Below, in pieces: positions 6,348 through 7,893 of a stretch of DNA of 7,893 nt. A program made the translations under genes and the position numbers. Below the pieces are notes generated by a model. That model was not told the origin of the DNA and searched no databases. It worked only from the letters and a program-made list of their open reading frames with translations. Numbering within the stretch: the first letter of the stretch is position 1; every line of letters starts with the position of its first letter. Source of the stretch: an uncultured bacterium (GTDB lineage: Bacteria > Verrucomicrobiota > Kiritimatiellia > CAIKKV01); assembly GCA_903828035.1 (NCBI GenBank), contig CAIKKV010000237.1, forward strand, positions 1-7,893, read 5' to 3'.

Positions 6348-7893
6348 TTACTTCTCCACGCTCAACCGATAGAACCGCATGCCAGTCGACTCGGCGTCGA
6401 TGTACGTATTCGTCGGGGGCGTGGATTCGATGTGGGACTTGTAGAGCAGGAATCCCTTGGTCAGGTCCGTGCAGCGGAACAAGGTGTACTTCTGGCCCGG
6501 GAAGCTGTTCCAGGAGAGCTCAGTGCCCTCTTCCGTCACAGCAATGCCCATGTAAATGGCGTTCAGGTCGTAGGTGACCGCCAGCTGGTTATCGCCCTCG
6601 CTCCATTCGTGGACCGAGTCAAGGCTGTCCACGTAGGCGCGAAGATGGTGGGTTCCGGCCGTTCCGGCGGCCTTGACCGAGCTGAACTTCAGGGTCTTGC
6701 TGTCGCCCGGCATCAGAACGCCCACCGACATGGACGCGTCACCCAGCTGGCCGGCCGTGGCCGCGCTCGGCTTGGAGGTATAGAGCGACAACCGCCCCGC
6801 ATCACCCGCCAGTTCGCCATGATTCTCAACGGTCACGAAGACCGAGAACACCTCTCCGGTCAGCGTGGGCTCATCCACAAACTCAATGGACGTGACCGCG
6901 AAATCGGGTCGCTGCCACGCTTCCACGGGATCCGCCTCCCCTTCGCCACCCGCCGGGGAGCCGATCTTGATGGACGCGTCGTCTGAATCGGAGACGCCCA
7001 CATAGCCGTTCCACAGCGTTCCATCCTCGCGGACGGCCCGGCCGGTCACGGTTCCGTGCAGGACGCAGTCTTCCTCCACGGAAGGCAGAAAGGCCGTCAA
7101 AGTCGCGCTGGAGCACGGAGCCAGGCGCTCGGCGAGCGTGCCGATCTCGCCCAGGGCCGAGTCCACAACCCGGACATGATCCAGCCAGGTGTTGCCCGTA
7201 TTGGCCACCTGGTAGGACACGGTGACACCGGAGCCGCCCAGCACGGTCAGCACGGCGCCATCCTCGGCATCCCCCGCCGTCGTGGACAACCGCACGGCCG
7301 GACTGGCCTCCGCCTCGGTGCAGATGCGGCCGCGGAACGGGAAGTGATGGAACTCGAATCCGATCGCCGTTTCCACGTTCCCGCCGAAGAAGCCGAAGCC
7401 TTCAAATGCCCCGCCGGTGAACCGGCCGCCCGAGAAGGGCGCCAGCACCGCGCCCTCGTGCGTGAAGCTGGCGGTCAAAATCTCCGTGGCGTCCACGTAA
7501 TTGAAGAGGATGTGATCGTTGGCAACGCCGGTCAGCCGGATCGCCCCGACCGACAGGTTGATATGGGCTCCGTGAATGTTGAACACCACCGTGCTGTCAA
7601 TCGGCGCCACAATGACGATGTCCATCCCCGAGCCGCTCCAGTCCTCGGCATTCACGTTGAACACATTCAGGTTCGCATCGTTGCCGACGAAGGTGAGGAT
7701 ATGGTCCGCTTTGTCCAAATCCATTTCCACCACGCCGCGATCGTCCATCGATCCGATCATGGCGCTAGCCCGGCACAGCTGCTGATGAATGGCGGAAAAG
7801 GAAGCGCCGCTGCCGTCATCGGGCACATTGCCGGCCTCGTCGAAGGTTACCGTTTCAACACGGCGAATCGTGTTGCTTCCCATGTATTTGTTC
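6348..7893 (-). CDS. C-terminal part of the same giant surface protein (choice-of-anchor A, DUF11, CARDB, C-terminal module)
   Basis: The frame enters from the right edge and stops at TAA (6348-6350). The ATG at 7881-7883 is internal: the identical ATG at 129-131 is methionine 1918 of the long frame starting at 5882, and both copies lie in the 141-bp terminal repeat. Joined through the repeat, this part supplies residues 1961-2428. It contains the second half of a choice-of-anchor A-like domain (to about 2101; visible motifs LNVFNV, VVFNIHG, ILFNYVDAT and GAVLAPF), a DUF11-like domain (2111-2227, with VSYQVANTGNTWLDHV), a CARDB-like domain (2242-2357; starts PDFAVTSIEF, ends HEWSEGDNQLAV) and a module at 2360-2428 (LSWNSFPGQKYTLFR, TPPTNTYIDA, FYRLSVEK). 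Choice-of-anchor A proteins are named for their varied C-terminal anchors. Here there is no LPXTG, PEP-CTERM or hydrophobic tail. If the window is not circular, this is the 3' end of a near-identical upstream paralogue. Confidence 0.88.
   Translation of the reverse strand, partial: NKYMGSNTIRRVETVTFDEAGNVPDDGSGASFSAIHQQLCRASAMIGSMDDRGVVEMDLDKADHILTFVGNDANLNVFNVNAEDWSGSGMDIVIVAPIDSTVVFNIHGAHINLSVGAIRLTGVANDHILFNYVDATEILTASFTHEGAVLAPFSGGRFTGGAFEGFGFFGGNVETAIGFEFHHFPFRGRICTEAEASPAVRLSTTAGDAEDGAVLTVLGGSGVTVSYQVANTGNTWLDHVRVVDSALGEIGTLAERLAPCSSATLTAFLPSVEEDCVLHGTVTGRAVREDGTLWNGYVGVSDSDDASIKIGSPAGGEGEADPVEAWQRPDFAVTSIEFVDEPTLTGEVFSVFVTVENHGELAGDAGRLSLYTSKPSAATAGQLGDASMSVGVLMPGDSKTLKFSSVKAAGTAGTHHLRAYVDSLDSVHEWSEGDNQLAVTYDLNAIYMGIAVTEEGTELSWNSFPGQKYTLFRCTDLTKGFLLYKSHIESTPPTNTYIDAESTGMRFYRLSVEK
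7753..7893. repeat. Direct terminal repeat, right copy
   Basis: Second copy of bases 1-141, with no mismatch. It should be counted once when the sequence is circularised. The reading frame on the minus strand is the same in both copies, because the 7752-bp offset is divisible by three. Confidence 0.95.

Noticed and set aside
6221..6986. Plus-strand ORFs crossing the 3' end of the gene (from 6221 and 6324)
   Set aside because: Most of their length is antisense to the CARDB-like and C-terminal modules, and no ribosome binding site or family motif is visible.
7576..7785. Small plus-strand ORF near the right end
   Set aside because: It lies antisense to the choice-of-anchor A-like domain and has no independent support.
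7881..7883. ATG as the start of an independent 511-residue gene
   Set aside because: It is internal methionine 1918 of the long frame, it falls in the middle of a domain and lacks a signal peptide.

Overview
The window is dominated by one very large minus-strand gene, split by the arbitrary ends of the sequence. Bases 1-141 and 7753-7893 are identical, so the window closes into a 7752-bp circle (or one unit of a perfect tandem array). Read that way, the minus-strand frame starting at 5882 runs leftward to base 1, re-enters at 7752 in the same frame and stops at 6348-6350. I read every in-frame triplet from 5882 to 1 and found no stop. The joined gene is 7287 bp and encodes 2428 residues. The remaining 465 bp (5883-6347) is the only substantial non-coding stretch.

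The product looks like a secreted, modular surface protein of the adhesin or matrix type. In order it has: a Sec signal peptide (1-29); a first copy of a ~185-residue module I cannot name (module A, 31-223); two units of SdrD-B-like plus DUF11/DUF7507-like domain (232-693); a second module A (694-887) and a DUF11-like domain; three more SdrD-B/DUF11 units (1011-1707); a sixth SdrD-B domain (1708-1821); a choice-of-anchor A-like domain (about 1827-2101) that spans the window junction; a seventh DUF11-like domain; a CARDB-like domain (2242-2357); and a short C-terminal module (2360-2428). No LPXTG, PEP-CTERM or transmembrane anchor is visible at the C-terminus.

The organism is a bacterium with GC-rich coding DNA (44 of 60 bases in one sampled line). 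The signal peptide, the repeated Cna/SdrD-B and DUF11 domains and especially the C-terminal module resemble secreted proteins I associate with the PVC group (Kiritimatiellota, Lentisphaerota, Verrucomicrobiota). This is an inference from memory of protein style, not a database result.

No replication, mobilisation, capsid, integrase or RNA gene is visible. The most notable point is therefore a closed, self-joining sequence whose only convincing gene is one giant surface protein. It could be a cargo-only circle, a tandemly amplified chromosomal gene collapsed in assembly, or an assembly loop. The 141-bp overlap is the size expected from a k=141 de Bruijn assembler closing a loop, so the repeat itself is probably not biological, but the adjacency it reports probably is.

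The intergenic stretch holds a ribosome binding site, an 8-bp inverted repeat that can fold the start codon into a stem, a weak promoter candidate, weak terminator-like hairpins and a doubtful 50-codon ORF.
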